Shown here: in pieces, positions 1 to 12,099 of the stretch | Numbering within the stretch: position 1 is the first letter of the stretch | Layout of the letters: each line of letters begins with the position of its first letter | Assembly (NCBI RefSeq): GCF_018320785.1 | Contig: NC_054866.1 | Location: 40,463,000-40,526,999 of the forward strand | Length of the DNA stretch: 64,000 nucleotides | Direction of reading: 5' to 3' | Source of the DNA: Cheilinus undulatus | Lineage: Eukaryota; Chordata; Actinopteri; Labriformes; Labridae | Position numbers and translations under genes: made by a program | Notes under the pieces: model-generated | What the model was told of the DNA's origin: nothing | What the model saw: the letters and a program-made list of their open reading frames with translations, nothing else | Databases searched by the model: none

Positions 1-640
1 CTACCATAGCTAAAGTAAAGCTCACAAAGCAGCTACGTAAGCTACATATCTACATTATCTATGCAGATGCATTAGTATTGGCTACGTTTGTTAAATCTCA
101 CATTGCTAAAGCTAACTTGGGGCATTGGCTTCTCTAGTAACATTTGTTACGTAGCTAGCATGTGTTAGCTTTTGCTAAAGCTAACAGAGCTATAGTGAGC
201 CACCATTTGTGTAACTACTTCTAAAACGGATCTATACATAATATAATCATGGATTAGACCTTTGATATTTTTCTGTTTTATTTATGAAATGTTCCTCAGT
301 CTGTGATGTTTGCAGTGTGGTTATATGATCAATGTCACTTCCAGACTTTGTTTATGATGAAAGTCGAATTAAAGAAAAACATCTAAAAGTGGAAATTGTT
401 GTCTCTGATTAAGTAGCGTCACCATGTGTAGAAAGTAATCTAATCAAAGTTATTTCTCAGGCTTTAATACAAGTAAATGCATTTTATGGCAAGAAATTGT
501 GTTTTCCTTGTTGATCTTAAAGTTAGTCTTTTCTGTTATAAAAAATCCTGCAACTTCTGTCTCAAAAATATTTAGATCCTGGCTAAAACCAGTTTGGTCT
601 AAAACTACAGTTTATGCAGGAGACAAAATTAAGCACAACA
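1..640. other. Intergenic, GCTA-rich, no gene seen
   Basis: The first 230 bases repeat short GCTA, GCTAA and AGCTAC words in a loose, irregular way, as in a decayed low-complexity tract. From there to the LINE remnant the sequence is AT-rich and every reading frame is short and without a recognisable domain. Confidence 0.5.
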
Positions 641-1530
641 TCTTAATTGTCATCTCATCATCTTATTATCACTGGACAAACTGCTGGCTATTATGGACAA
701 TAACAGCCACCCTCTGCACACTGCCATCACTGCCCAGAGGAGTATGTTCAGCAGCAGGCTGCTCTCAATGAGCTGCTCCACAGATAGATTGAGGAGATCT
801 TTCCTACCCAGAGCCATCAGACTGTACAACACAGCACTGGGGAGGATTGCGGGGGCCGGGGAGGAAGCAGTACAAGCACAGCTACTGCATAAACATGGAC
901 AATAATAATTTGCAATTCTATAAAACAGAAGCACAATAATAACAACAATAATAAGAGCACCATGCACCTTCAAAATACAGTTACTGCACAACACTACTTT
1001 CATCTGCACTACCTCTTTGCTGTACTGTACCTACAGCTGTATGTTTATTCCACTGTGCCTTGGGTTCATCTGCATTATATATTTATTTATTTTTTGAGTT
1101 TTGGTAAGTCTGTCTTTAACTGTCTATTTAACCTAAACCTCTCCAGTAATGCCGGTTAATATTGCTTCAAGAGTTTCATCTACTGCTTATGAAAATATAT
1201 TTTTTTTATAATGTTTCCCCATCTTACTACAACTCTCCTGCCTCTGTCTGTCGCCCTCCTGTTAACACTCAGCATATTATGTTACAGTTTATCTTGTATC
1301 TTATCCCTATAGTTTTTTCTACGTGTATAATGTTTTTATATCTTTCTAATTTTAGTTTAACTAAGTACCCTTTTGCACATTTCAAAACCGAGCTGCTGCA
1401 AGTGTTCTTCTTTCTTGTTTTGTTACCTATACCCTTGTTGTGTATGTATGTTATGGAACAGCTGAAACTTGAATTTCCTTTGGGATCAGTAAAGTATCTA
1501 TATAATCTAACTGAATCTAATCTAATCTGA
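641..1530 (+). mobile_element. 3' end of a LINE retrotransposon (truncated)
   Basis: The frame around 672-860 encodes SLDKLLAIMDNNSHPLH followed by RLRRSFLPRAIRLYNTAL, which resembles the C-terminal end of reverse transcriptases in fish L2/Rex-like LINEs. About 650 bases of AT-rich 3' UTR follow. The copy ends with a TTGGGATCAGTAAAGTATCT block and a short degenerate TCTAA tail (about 1510-1530), the classic end of such elements. The endonuclease and most of the reverse transcriptase are missing, so this is a typical 5'-truncated dead copy. Family assignment within LINEs is uncertain. Confidence 0.75.
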
Positions 1531-3537
1531 CATAACTGTCTGTTTCACTTTTTTTCTTCAGTAAGCATATTTTTGATACCTTGTTTTAACACTTTTTTGT
1601 TGACTAATTTTATTGTGATAGTTCAAACCATTTTGATGGCTTATCTGAGTGTTGAATTTTCACTTAGAGGAGGACCACTTGACAAGCCCATATGGGTGTT
1701 TTTTGGCTTCTGCACATTTTTGTAATTATTACAACTTCCAAATTATCATTCTCATGTACTGTATTTTTTGTTTTATTCTGTTTTTTTTTTCCCTTTTGTT
1801 TGTTCGTATGTGAAATGCATCAAATTAAAACAAATTGAATATTGCTTATTTTGTTTAATACAGTATTTAACACTGTGATACATTTAACAGTTTGCAGTAG
1901 TAGTGCATGTACAAAATGACTCACTAAAGTCCAGTGATCCCCAGTCAGCATGGCAGCGTTTCATTCCAGTTGGGAGAGACCAGTAAATGATTTGAGATAT
2001 CATTTGTTTTACATTGATGTGACACTAAATAATACTTATTTTACATGGATGAGAAGTTGGAGTAAGTCTTTGGCGTTTGGACTCTATGTTTATGAAGCCC
2101 CACATGTTATTTAATGTTTTATAAATAAAGTTAGATTTATGGTTCTCCCGCTGATGATGTTTGCTGGTCTCTACAGGACCCTTTGGGTTTTTCTTTAATA
2201 TGCAGATTTGCTGCATGTATTAAAGACTCCACATGACAAGTCAGACAGTCAAAAGAGACTGGATTTATATGCATTTTTACCTTAATTGTACAGTAGGATT
2301 GTTTCAGACTGAACTTTCTGGATCAACAATTACATCCTAATTAGAGCCCATTTTGGCCCACGGTGCTTTAGCGAGACTCTTACTTGATTTAAAGTGTCTT
2401 TTCAATCTACTCTAGTTCTTGTCAGTTTGGAAGTATGAGATAAAAAAATGATTATGATAATTATCTATTCCAACTCAAATCCATCTTCATCAAAAGGATG
2501 AGTTCATTTGTGTTATGTAACTAGAAACAGTTGCAAATTGGCAGAGTTACATCAGCGTGAAGGCTCATTACTTTGTCAAAACATTTTTATTAATGAGCCC
2601 CTTGGAGATTAAAGTAAACAATGTGTTATTAACTGTCTCACTTTGTAATTAATCCCCAGACGATCAGTAAACCTCCGGTCCATGATGAGACTCTTTGTTT
2701 AATAAAACTCCAGAGACGCTGTTACATATGAGGCTGTGTCAGGGTAGAAACATTTGATTCTTTAAAATTATTACATGTCATTATTTAATAACAGATTAAA
2801 GTCCTTATGACTCTTCAACATAATCATCAAAAAACATGAATTTGCTTCTTGTTTTTCCATGCCTTTTAACCTGCAACATCCTATAAGATTATCCAGTTTT
2901 AATTTTTGAGTTGGATGGCTCAATAAATTAAAGTAAATTACATTTTATAACTGATATTGTTCAGCTTTTTTTCTTTCCCTTTTTATATGTACTTCAATTG
3001 AAAAACACAAATTGAAACAGAGCCCTAAAGCGGTCACATCGGGCCTCTGGGAGCAAGGACACCCAAAGGTTTGTTAGGACACAAGGATAACAGAAAAAGA
3101 CTAATCATGTCACCCAAGAGAACCATGGATGCAGTGGACTCTGACACGACTCTGATAACTGATTTGACCCTCTTTAATACTCATGGGGAGTGTGTACATT
3201 TTTTATGTTTTCCCCCTTATATCCTTACAACTGCAATCAAACTCAGCTCTGTAAATGAATGAGCTTCATAAATAAAACTACTATTAACATTGTGAATGAG
3301 GTGTGCCAAGAACAACTAAAAGACATAATTTATCACTGAAAGGCCACAGAGAACCCCTCATAAAATGTTCTGAAGCTCAAGTTTTTATCTGCACGCATTC
3401 AATGGCACAGTTGAAAATCCTTTCTGATTTTCTTGAGGTTTATGGTCAGTTTGCCATCTTTACAAGGATAGTAAGATATTTAAATTGATGAAGAAACTGT
3501 TCTAAATACAGTTATTTCTCCTGTCTCCTGATCTGGA
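1531..3537. other. Intergenic, no gene recognised
   Basis: About 2 kb of AT-rich DNA between two mobile elements. Only short frames without domains are present and I recognise no RNA gene or repeat. Confidence 0.5.
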
Positions 3538-3540
3538 CTT

Positions 3541-4620
3541 ACAGTTCATTCAGAAAATATTCAGACAACCTTGTTTCAGTTTTATGATGCAGCCTGACGC
3601 GACTGTTGTTACAAAAAAAATGTATATTTTTGCATTCATCTATACTCTGTTGCCGCATAATGACAAACTGAAAACAGAATTTAAGGAACTTTTGCAAATT
3701 TATTAACAAGGATAAACTGAAATATTTAATTTACATAGGTAATCAGATCCTTTGAAAATAAAACTAGAAATTTAGTCCAGGTCCCTTCCATTTCTCTCTG
3801 TCTTTGATGAGATGTTTCCACACCTTGATTGGAGTCCACCTGTGGTAAATTAAATTGATTGGCCATTATTTAGAAAGCCACACCTCTCTTTATAAGGCCT
3901 CATAACTGACAACGCATATCAGAGCAAAAACCATGCCATGAGATCAAAGGAGCTGCCAGCAGAGCTCAGAGACAGGATTGTTGCAAGGCACAGATCTGGG
4001 GAAGCAACAAAAATTGTTCTGCACTGAAGGTTACCAAGAGCACAGTGGCCTCCTTCATTTTCAAATGGAGGAAGTTTGGCATAAACAAGAGCAGGCTGTC
4101 AGGCCAAACTGAGCAATCGGGGGAGAAGGGCTTTCATCAGAGAAGTGACCAAGAACTCTGACTGAGCCAACGAGGACGGAGATCTAACGAGGAGATGGGA
4201 AGAAGCTCCAGAAGGAAAACCACTACTGCAGCCCTCCACTGATCTGGGCTTGTGGCAGAAGCCTCTCCTCAGTGCAAAACACATGATAGCTATCTTGGAG
4301 TTTGGAAAAAAAAGCATTTGAAAGACTCAGACTGTGAGAAACAAGATTCTCTGGTCTCACGAAACCAAGATTGAACTGTTTGGCCTCAGTTCTAAATATT
4401 GTCTGACGAAAACCACTCATCTCCTGGCCAATACCATCCCAGCAGTGAAGCATGGTGGTGGCAGCATCATGCTGTAGGGGTGTTTTTCAGCTGTAGGAAC
4501 TGGGAGACTGGTCAGGATTGAGGGAAAGCTGAACGGTGCAAAGTACAGAGTCCCTAACGAAAGCTTGTTCCTCAGCTCTTAGATCCTCAGACACAACTGC
4601 TCAGCAAGGCTGCAAATCAC
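3541..4620 (+). mobile_element. Tc1-like DNA transposon, decayed and 3'-truncated
   Basis: The element opens with an inverted-repeat-like CATTCAGAAAATATTCAGAC block and runs through a Tc1-type 5' region into a damaged transposase. Recognisable stretches include the start ATGAGATCAAAGGAGCTGCC (near 3948), a GGCCAAACTGAGCAATCGGG block (about 4101), GAAACCAAGATTGAACTGTT (about 4361) and AGCATGGTGGTGGCAGCATC (about 4448). Homology fades near 4600, before the region for the final catalytic acidic residue, and no right terminal repeat was found. No long open frame survives, so the copy is inactive. The family is the one common in salmonids and many other teleosts. Confidence 0.85.
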
Positions 4621-5514
4621 GGCTAACTGCTCTGTGTGGAGTGGCTGAAAACAAGAGAAAAACACAGATATCCACAAAAATAAGGGATATTGGGACAGAG
4701 ATCCATATGTGACGAAATGGGTTCCCTGACATTTATATGGACCTGATTTCATGAACATGAAGCAGAGCCTGAAGGCACACATCTACCAGGATCAGCAGCA
4801 ATGGATGTGTATCCCAACGTTTTGTTAATACAAAGCTTTAGATCGGTTGTTTCTTTGTATTGCAGTGATTCATTTACTTCTTTTTACTTTAGGTTATCTG
4901 TGAATCTGTGGCTGTTAAATTTGCTTGCAAAAATCTGGGGTGTATTTTAAAACAAGATTGATGTACCTTAGCTTTTTTACTTAATCTAGTTCGATTTTAA
5001 CACCTGTTAAATCTCCCTTATATTTTAAATGTGAAAAATTAACAGTACAACTCCTAGCTTTAATTTTGTATAAATTGTTATAGCATCAGAAATGTTCACT
5101 TAATGAAGCAATCACAGAAATAACTTGATTTTTCAAACAGAAATAAATCAGGTTAATATACAAAAGCTCCTTCATTTAATCTGTGATAAATATCTTTGGC
5201 TTCAGGTTTTTTTTCGTCTTTAAAAGTAGCCATGTTAATCTGACATCACAGGACGTTATGTACAGCTAAAAAAAAAACTAATGTCATTAAGTGCCTGTTA
5301 CATTAGATATTATTTTACTGTGTGGTTGATCTGATGAAATTGAAGGTCCCAGTTTTCCTCAAAGGTAAGAGGAAGAAGAATATAGTGGAGTTTAACTTCT
5401 ATTCGTCGTTGACTACTCGTAGTAACTACTATAATAGCCCGGCTTTATCTTGTGTTTTTTTAAATGTGCCGTTATGGTTAAAAAAATTATTTTTGTTCAC
5501 ACTATTTTGGGGTA
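4621..5514. other. Intergenic, no gene recognised
   Basis: AT-rich DNA between two transposon remnants. The first 200 bases might be unrecognised transposon sequence. I see no gene in the rest. Confidence 0.4.
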
Positions 5515-5575
5515 ATTTTTGCCCTTTATTTGATCAGACAGCTGAAGAGAGACAGAAAACATCAAAAGAATATAT
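5515..5575 (-). repeat. Fragment of a tRNA-like SINE family
   Basis: The words TTGCCCTTTATTTGATCAGA and GCTGAAGAGAGACAGAAAAC match the tail side of a repeat family seen more fully at 21375-21565 and 58340-58510. Only about 60 bases are left. Confidence 0.4.
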
Positions 5576-5581
5576 AATATA

Positions 5582-6568
5582 GGTTTGGTGTGGGCAGGTG
5601 CCAAGTCCTGCTGGAAAATGAAATCTGCATATACCTAAAGCTTGTCAGCAAAGGGAAGCATGAAGTGGGCTGACTGTAAACCTAATTACACACAGAGACC
5701 AACACCTGCAGAAGACATGGCTCCCCAAACCATCACTGACTATGGGACTTTACTCTGGACCTCAAGTAACTTGGATTCTGTGCCTCTCCTCTCTTCCTCT
5801 AGACTCTGGGACCTTGATTTCCAAATGAAATTAAAAAATGCACTTTTATCTGAAAAGAGGACTTTAGACTACTGAGTAACCGTCCAGTCCTTTTTGTCCT
5901 TAGCCCAGGTAAGTTGCCGCTGACAAGACTTGTGTCAAGACTGGCTTGACACAAGGAATGCTAGCTGTAGCCAACTCCTTGTGAAGTTCTCCCAAATTCT
6001 TGAATGGTCTTCGCTTTACAATCCTCTTAAGGCTGCAGTTATCCCTGTTGCTTGTGCACCTTTTTTTTTTTTTTTTTTTAACATTTTTTTCCTCCCATTC
6101 AACTTTCCATTATTGTGGTTTATCTAGCACTCTATGAACAGCCAGCTTCTTATGCAATCAACCTTTCTGTCTTACTCTCCTTGTGCAGGGTGTCAATAAT
6201 CATCTTCTGGACATCTGTCGAGTCAGCAGTCTTTCCCATGATTGTGTAGGCTACTAATCCAGACTGAGAGACCATTTAAAGGCTCAAGAAACCTTTCAGG
6301 TGTTTGGGGTTAATTAGCTGATTAGAGTGTGATTCCATGAGTCTCAAATAGTGACTTTTTTCACATTATTCTAATTTTCTGAGGTACTGAATGTTGGGTT
6401 TTCATTAGCTATAAGCCATAATTATCAAAATTAAAAGTAATAAACACCTGAAATATATCAGTTTTTTTGTAATGGATATATAGAATATTTGAGTTTCATT
6501 CTTCGAACTGAATTACTGACAGAAATCAATCTCTTTAATGGTATTCTAATTTACTGAGATGCACCTAT
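5582..6568 (-). mobile_element. Tc1-like DNA transposon remnant, minus strand
   Basis: Read on the minus strand this is a decayed Tc1 family transposase gene. Plus-strand landmarks are GGTGCCAAGTCCTGCTGG (about 5599), CCCCAAACCATCACTGACTA (about 5724), CTTGGATTCTGTGCCTCTCC (about 5771) and ACTCTGGGACCTTGATTTCC (about 5804), which match the DDE-domain part. GTCAGCAGTCTTTCCCATGA (about 6223) covers the transposase N-terminus. The right terminal region, ending TAATTTACTGAGATGCACCT, is present; the left terminus is lost. A pure T run near 6060-6078 interrupts it. Inactive. Confidence 0.8.
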
Positions 6569-6987
6569 AATTTGCGTCCTGTTTTGGTACAGGCCTGCTT
6601 TTATTTGGAAGGAAAATAAGGAACTGTTGGCATCAATGACTATGAATACATCAAAAGATGGAAAGGGAACTTGTTATGGATTATAAATGAATGAAGGAAA
6701 CAGTAGAATGATAAACTTGTCTACTGAGTTGTCTCTAAGTTTTTTTAATTGAAATGGGACAGTAAGGGATATACGTCTTTCACATCACTGTGGCTGCAGG
6801 GAAATGCTGAAAGAGACAAAATAGCACTTGAATAATTTTGGTTTGCATTGTGGACAGGTGGGTTCAAGGGAAAGTGTCTGTTTTATTCTGTCTTTAGTAT
6901 AAAAACTGCATTGCATCATACATCTCTTTCAACAACCATGTGTAGAGTCCCAGGCTGCACTCTTGGGTGTTCCCGCTGCTTAGCAGC
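6569..6987. other. Upstream region of the first OR gene
   Basis: About 420 bases between the transposon remnant and the putative OR promoter. No gene or repeat is recognised. Confidence 0.4.
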
Positions 6988-6998
6988 TTAATAAAAGG
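6988..6998 (+). promoter_or_regulatory. TATA-like box of the first OR gene
   Basis: TTAATAAAAGG lies about 57 bases before a good splice donor (CCAG/GTAAGA at 7054/7055). That leaves room for a short 5' UTR exon starting around 7020. Many OR genes have a small non-coding first exon. This is a sequence-only inference. Confidence 0.35.
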
Positions 6999-7054
6999 CA
7001 GAGTCTTCTACATGGCCTCTGACAGCTGCAGCTGAGTGCAGGGAGCTGTCCCAG

Positions 7055-7128
7055 GTAAGAGGTTACACACCGAGTTAGACTGTATGTCATCTAAGGGATC
7101 ACATTTCTGATGTTTTTCTATTTTACAG
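7055..7128 (+). other. Putative 74-bp intron in the OR 5' UTR
   Basis: The segment starts with GTAAGA after CCAG and ends with a pyrimidine-rich TTTTTCTATTTTACAG. Both ends fit splice consensus and the size is typical of small fish introns. The following exon reads 52 bases of leader and then the OR start codon at 7181. Confidence 0.55.
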
Positions 7129-7180
7129 CTACAAGGTGATCCATCAGAAGTTGGCAGAAGTTTGACAGTGTTGTGCAATC

Positions 7181-8122
7181 ATGTCCACAAATGCCTCTTC
7201 AGTAGTATTACTCACACTGGAAACCCTGGGTTTATCTGATCTATCTGTTTACCCAGCCTTTCTGTTAGGGACTTTAACATATCTGTTTATCATGTTCTGT
7301 AACTTGTTGATATTAATGACGATCGCTTGGACTAAATCCCTGCAGAAGCCCATGTTTATCCTGCTGTTAAACCTGGTCACCAGTGACATGGTGGGAGCTA
7401 CAAGTTTGTTTCCTCAGCTCATTGTGAGCATCGTGACAAAGAGCAGACTGATATCATACCCTGCATGTGTCATTCAAGCTCTTCTCATTCATATCTACGG
7501 CACAGGGAACTTACTGATCCTGAGTGCTATGGCTTATGACAGATACATCGCTATATGTTGCCCTTTGAGGTATAATGCCATCATGAGTTCAAATACCTTG
7601 GTGAAAATTATCATTTCAGCATGGTTTATTAATTTCTCTTTGATCTTTACTTTAATTTTTCTGCTTGTACGTTTGAAAATCTGCAGAACTCACATTGTAG
7701 ACCTGTACTGTAACAATCCGTCTTTATTAAAGCTGGTCTGTGAGGACACCAGAGTGAACAACTACTATGGATTAGCTGGTATAGCTTTTCTCCAAGGTGG
7801 GCCGTTGCTGATAATACTGTACACCTATGCACAGATCCTACGTACATGTGTGATGAACAGTCAACCAGACGCCAGGAGAAAAGCCATTCAGACGTGTGGC
7901 ACACATTTAGTCGTCTTTATGATCCTCGAATTTAACACTTTCATCACACTCCTCGCTCACCGCATCGAGAGCGCGTCGCCTTTTATGAGAAGGGCCCTCG
8001 GAGTGTCAGTAGTAATTTTCCCCCCATTTTTGGACCCGATTATCTACGGACTGAAAACTGCAGAACTCAAGCAGAGCATTAAAATGTTTCTGAGGAGAAG
8101 CGTGGGCTCATCAAAGCTGTGA
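7181..8122 (+). CDS. Odorant receptor, subfamily A member 1
   Basis: This encodes a 313-residue seven-helix G-protein-coupled receptor of fish type 1 OR class, expected in the cilia membrane of olfactory neurons. Seen in the sequence are an N-glycosylation site (NAS, residue 4), the intracellular loop 1 motif LQKPMF (55-59), MAYDRYIAICCPLRY at the end of TM3 (117-131), extracellular loop 2 cysteines in the 177-187 region, the loop 3 to TM6 motif KAIQTCGTH (234-242) and PPFLDPIIYG in TM7 (281-290). The usual NPxxY reads DPxxY here. The length is normal and the frame intact, with a single coding exon. The ATG follows a likely 5' UTR splice acceptor. It is closest within this window to the OR at 12758. 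The ligand and formal OR group cannot be read from the sequence. Confidence 0.95.
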   Translation: MSTNASSVVLLTLETLGLSDLSVYPAFLLGTLTYLFIMFCNLLILMTIAWTKSLQKPMFILLLNLVTSDMVGATSLFPQLIVSIVTKSRLISYPACVIQALLIHIYGTGNLLILSAMAYDRYIAICCPLRYNAIMSSNTLVKIIISAWFINFSLIFTLIFLLVRLKICRTHIVDLYCNNPSLLKLVCEDTRVNNYYGLAGIAFLQGGPLLIILYTYAQILRTCVMNSQPDARRKAIQTCGTHLVVFMILEFNTFITLLAHRIESASPFMRRALGVSVVIFPPFLDPIIYGLKTAELKQSIKMFLRRSVGSSKL

Positions 8123-9500
8123 CACATTCTCTGTTTTTTGATATAAAACATCTGATATTTTTTTGTGGGGAATAAGATGCTTTATTTTTAAAATGAAGAA
8201 TACTGAGCAACCAGTGATGACAGACAAATCCAGCAGTACAAGTTAGCTCCAAAGATCTTTGTAAGGACAATACATGCAGAATGTATAATAGTAAAATATT
8301 TTCATGTTTCACCTTGTGAAGAAACAAGACATGGAGCAGCTTTTCCCCTCTGTTACAACAAAAATGAAGCACAGATGAAAATAGATACTAAAGTGAGAGA
8401 ATGACCGTGGTATTCATCATGGTCAGAGCACAGATTTGACTGACAATATGAAGTAATGACAGCTTTAAAGTGAAGCATGCCGCACTTTAAAAAGGGAAAA
8501 TATCAGCTTTAATGCTGCTCTTTATGAAACTGGCTCATGTTTTTGTCAACACATTTATTCTGAAATATAAAATATAATGTGTGCCATTTCTTTGAACCAA
8601 CATATTACCCTATGTAATCAAACTTTCACCACTGAAGTTTATTTTCTTTCATATGTAAAACTTAAATTTTAAATGGTAAATAAGAAATGACAAGGAATAC
8701 ATTTCATTTAGCAGCACTTTTCTGAGAGCACCCATTTAAGGAGCAAACATGCAAACAAACCCCTATAAAACCCTGTTTGTATAACATAATTCTGTCTATA
8801 GCTATAGGTGCACTGTATTTAGATCTGCATGAATCACTTTGTCCTGTTCATTGTCTCCAAGAAGTTGGTTTTCACATTTTTCCTTTAAAATAAAAAAAGA
8901 AAAACTAGAAAAAAGTCTCCTTGGTTTCTTTCATCACAGTGTGTTCAGTTTCATTCTGTATTTAATATGGCGAGGTTTCATTAAAAGGGTGTCTATTCTT
9001 CTGTTTATTTGAACTCTCAGAAGAAACTAAGTGAATTGCTCTGGTGTCCACAACTCACAAGTGTTAAAATGTTTTGATAAATACTGAGTCAGTTCAGTTT
9101 CAGAGACACAGTTGCAAAAACAACACACTGTAAAAAGAGCACAGCAAATGTGAGAACATTCTCACTCATGTAACTGACTTTTTCTTCCTCACTGTTGAGT
9201 TTTTTTTTCATTCTGCTGATCAAAAGTGGATCTTTCACTTCTTCTATGAAACAGTTTGTGACACTCTAATGACACCTATGAGAAACACACCAGCACCTCT
9301 GCGCTAGTGCTGCACGAGTGGGTAATAATGGTCGACTGCAATTCTACTGGACAATATTGCAATTTTTGATTATGACTGAGACATAATACATAAATGGCAT
9401 CATGAGTCTGCTTGCTTATGAAGGAAAATGCAGAGAATAATGATAGTTTTGAAGTTTGTAATTCTGTAATTCTTAACTTAAAATGCAGGAATATTAAGTG
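8123..9500. other. Intergenic, no gene recognised
   Basis: This is 3' flank of the first OR gene and AT-rich spacer. Several A-rich stretches could serve as poly(A) signals but none stands out. No conserved frame is seen. Confidence 0.45.
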
Positions 9501-9508
9501 GTATAAAT

Positions 9509-9984
9509 CAGTGGTTCTCAACTGGTCTGGCCTCAGGCTCCACCAGTCTGCTTTATGACAGATCGTGACCCAAGTTTCCAAAAAGAGGTTCAGCAACGTA
9601 TGTTTATTTAGTTGGATATGTTGCAGTCTGAAGCATGATTGGACCAAAACACCTGCTATAAAAAAAAGGGACAAAACTGACGCATTTTATACCCTATTTC
9701 CTTATGATTTTGTGTAAATTTTTGCCAGTTTTCCAGAGAACTTGTGAAATTACTTCATTACCATGGGAAAAGTAGCCATTTATCACAAAAACAGGAGATA
9801 AATTAGTTGAAGTGTTGATTAAACATTTAGTTTACCCAATTTCCAGGGTAAAAAAAAAAAAGGCATGTCCAATGAAGAGGTAAGGACTTTTGACATCATT
9901 TTTTTAATGACACCTAGTCGCGACACACTAAAAACTGCTCCACGGCCCACTCTTGGGTCCTGATCCACCAGTTGAGAACCACTG
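9509..9984. mobile_element. hAT-type MITE with intact ends
   Basis: The 476-bp element starts CAGTGGTTCTCAACTGGT and ends with the exact reverse complement, giving 18-bp perfect terminal inverted repeats. It is flanked by a perfect 8-bp duplication GTATAAAT (9501-9508 and 9985-9992), the target-site length of hAT transposons. It has no transposase, so it was mobilised by another copy. The perfect duplication suggests a fairly recent insertion. Confidence 0.9.
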
Positions 9985-9992
9985 GTATAAAT

Positions 9993-10814
9993 AATTTTGA
10001 AGTTTTTACAATATTACTTTCAGAGCATCTTTGTATTTTCCAAACAATAAAGTTTTTCCTTTTTGAAAATAGGAGTATCTTTATGCCACCAGTTACACCA
10101 CCAATACATCATCACTGTGCACCAACATGAATAGGTCCACTGTATAATTATTCTGGACAGGAAATGATCATTTCCTGTGCCTCAGTGAGGCACAGGGGGA
10201 TTACTGTAGTGCACACATGCTGATTCAAACGCCCAGCACTCACAAATCCCTCTTCATCAGTGCAATAAACTTCATTTGTGCAGAGCACTGCATGTACAAC
10301 AGCCTCTTCTGTCTTTCAGCTCAAACATTAGTTGCAAATCACCTGACAATCAGTCTTCAGTCTGGCAGTCTAAACGGATAGCAGCTTCCATCCTGTTCCG
10401 TTATCTCTGCTTTCTGCTGACCAGCTGAGCTTCAAACTCTCAGTGATGCTTTGGCTTATTAGACTTTTCCTCCCTGGCAGCCAATCATATATCAAATATG
10501 ACGACTCAGAGAAAAATATGCACTGTTTTTGGTTGTTTGTACAATAAAAAAGCAAAACAAATGAAAATGATGCTTGTGTTTATGCAAAGCAAGAATACCA
10601 TGTGTAGTTATTTGTTCTGGATGAGTCTGTGTGTTTTAAAAATAGATAGGAAAGCTTTAACGTGTGTTTGTGTGGCAGTGTTCAATAATCTGGATCTTAT
10701 ACTACGTGTTTAAAGCTTGAGTTGTTTTTTATATCAAGTGTGTTAGTGTGTAAGCCTTTTTGGTGTGCCGGTCTGTTTCTATTGTTCTACCGGATATCCT
10801 CAGGATAAAGGAAG
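9993..10814. other. Intergenic, no gene recognised
   Basis: AT-rich spacer between the hAT MITE and a LINE 3' end. No gene is seen. Confidence 0.4.
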
Positions 10815-11080
10815 AAGTTATACTTTATTACACCCTCATGGGGAAATTCAAGTTCTACACTGTTGTTGAACATGCAACACATACATAAGCTGAAAAATAT
10901 GCACAAACAGGATCCTGTGGAAACACACGAATGCGCAGAGATGTACAAGAAAGAGCCTATGGTTGGAGGTAGGAGATGGAGGGCAAGGGCACAAAGTGAA
11001 GTAGTACTTCACCTAGACCAGACTGATTCCCAAACTAACCAGTGAACCTCCGGTTCACAGCCCTAATTCCCACAGGCCAA
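10815..11080 (-). mobile_element. LINE or SINE 3' end, minus strand, decayed
   Basis: TACTTTATTACACCCTCATG with GGGGAAATTCAAGT (10830-10860) is the reverse complement of the AATTTCCCC...TAATAAAGTA end common to fish LINEs. The next 200 bases include ACAAACAGGATCCTGTGG, CAAGGGCACAAAG and GTGAACCTCCGGTTC. These fit the decayed body of the same repeat type. No reverse transcriptase is left. Confidence 0.55.
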
Positions 11081-11559
11081 CACTGTAAGAGCAGATGAAA
11101 ATTTCCGACCATTTGCCCCAAGCATCAACAAAATTCTGCGCCCATTCCTGCTGCTGAAATAAGGCCCAGAATTACGTTGGTACCTGAACTTATCAGTGAG
11201 TTGACATTTTTTCTCAAGGATTTTATTGGTACGATTACTCTGTCCGTTTTTTAACGCATTTTTTTGCTCTGATTTTCTCTGATTAAACTTGTTGTGCAAT
11301 ATTTAAGTTGTTATTATTGTGCCTAAATGGAAGATTATTGATGGCGTTAACTCCCTGCTGCAGAAGTGGCAGAATGACTGCTAACTCTGATGTTGACCGT
11401 GCTGCACATATGCATGTACGTGTAGAGCATGTGACTTTGAACACTGTGACAACAATCACTTGAGACACATTCACTGCACTAAGATGATCATCATTTTACT
11501 AGTTGTGAGACTACTAGCACCAGTTGGCTGGACCTCTGTTGAATTAGGTCAGTCACTTT

Positions 11560-11782
11560 AAAGGGGATGAACATTTATTTGTTCACTAATTTTTACATTA
11601 CATGTTTCTGTTCACATGACATTGCTTTGTTGACATCTCTTTTCACTTTGACATTAAAGAGGTTTATCATCTCCTTTTTTGGTCAAAAAAGCCAAACTAA
11701 ACTGACCATGATTGATTGATTTGAAATCAGTAAGAGGGTAAAACATCTGAGGGGATGAATACTTCTTATAAACACTGTATGA
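11560..11782 (+). mobile_element. 3' end of a Tc1-like transposon
   Basis: CACTTTGACATTAAAGAGGT, then GTCAAAAAAGCCAAACTAAA and GGGGATGAATACTTCTTATA with ACACTGTA at the end match the 3' UTR and right inverted repeat of a widespread fish Tc1-like family. No transposase remains in front of it. Confidence 0.7.
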
Positions 11783-12092
11783 TATTAGTTTAAAGCCTTA
11801 CTCTACTGTTTTGAAGGTCCAATGCCTACAACATCAAAATAAAAAATTCAGACCGCTTATAACAAACAGAATTATTTACATTTTCCTCCAAATTACTTAA
11901 CATTTCTTAAAGTAACTGGAACATTTACTTTTTCATTTCTTGTGCATAATTATAAGTACTGATGGACCCACTAAAACACTTGTTCTCCAAATCCTCCAGA
12001 GTCCTCTAACAGTCCCTGTCAAAATAAACTGATGACGAACTTGAAGGCTGAAGCATTAATCTCACGGGAGCTGCCTCATGTATGATTTCTCC

Positions 12093-12099
12093 TATAAAG
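12093..12099 (+). promoter_or_regulatory. TATA-like box upstream of the second OR
   Basis: TATAAAG lies about 650 bases before the OR start codon. A splice acceptor (CTATACAG, ending 12744) sits 13 bases before the ATG. A first non-coding exon near 12120-12140 spliced to 12745 is therefore plausible; a weak donor candidate is GTATTG at 12141. Tentative. Confidence 0.3.
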
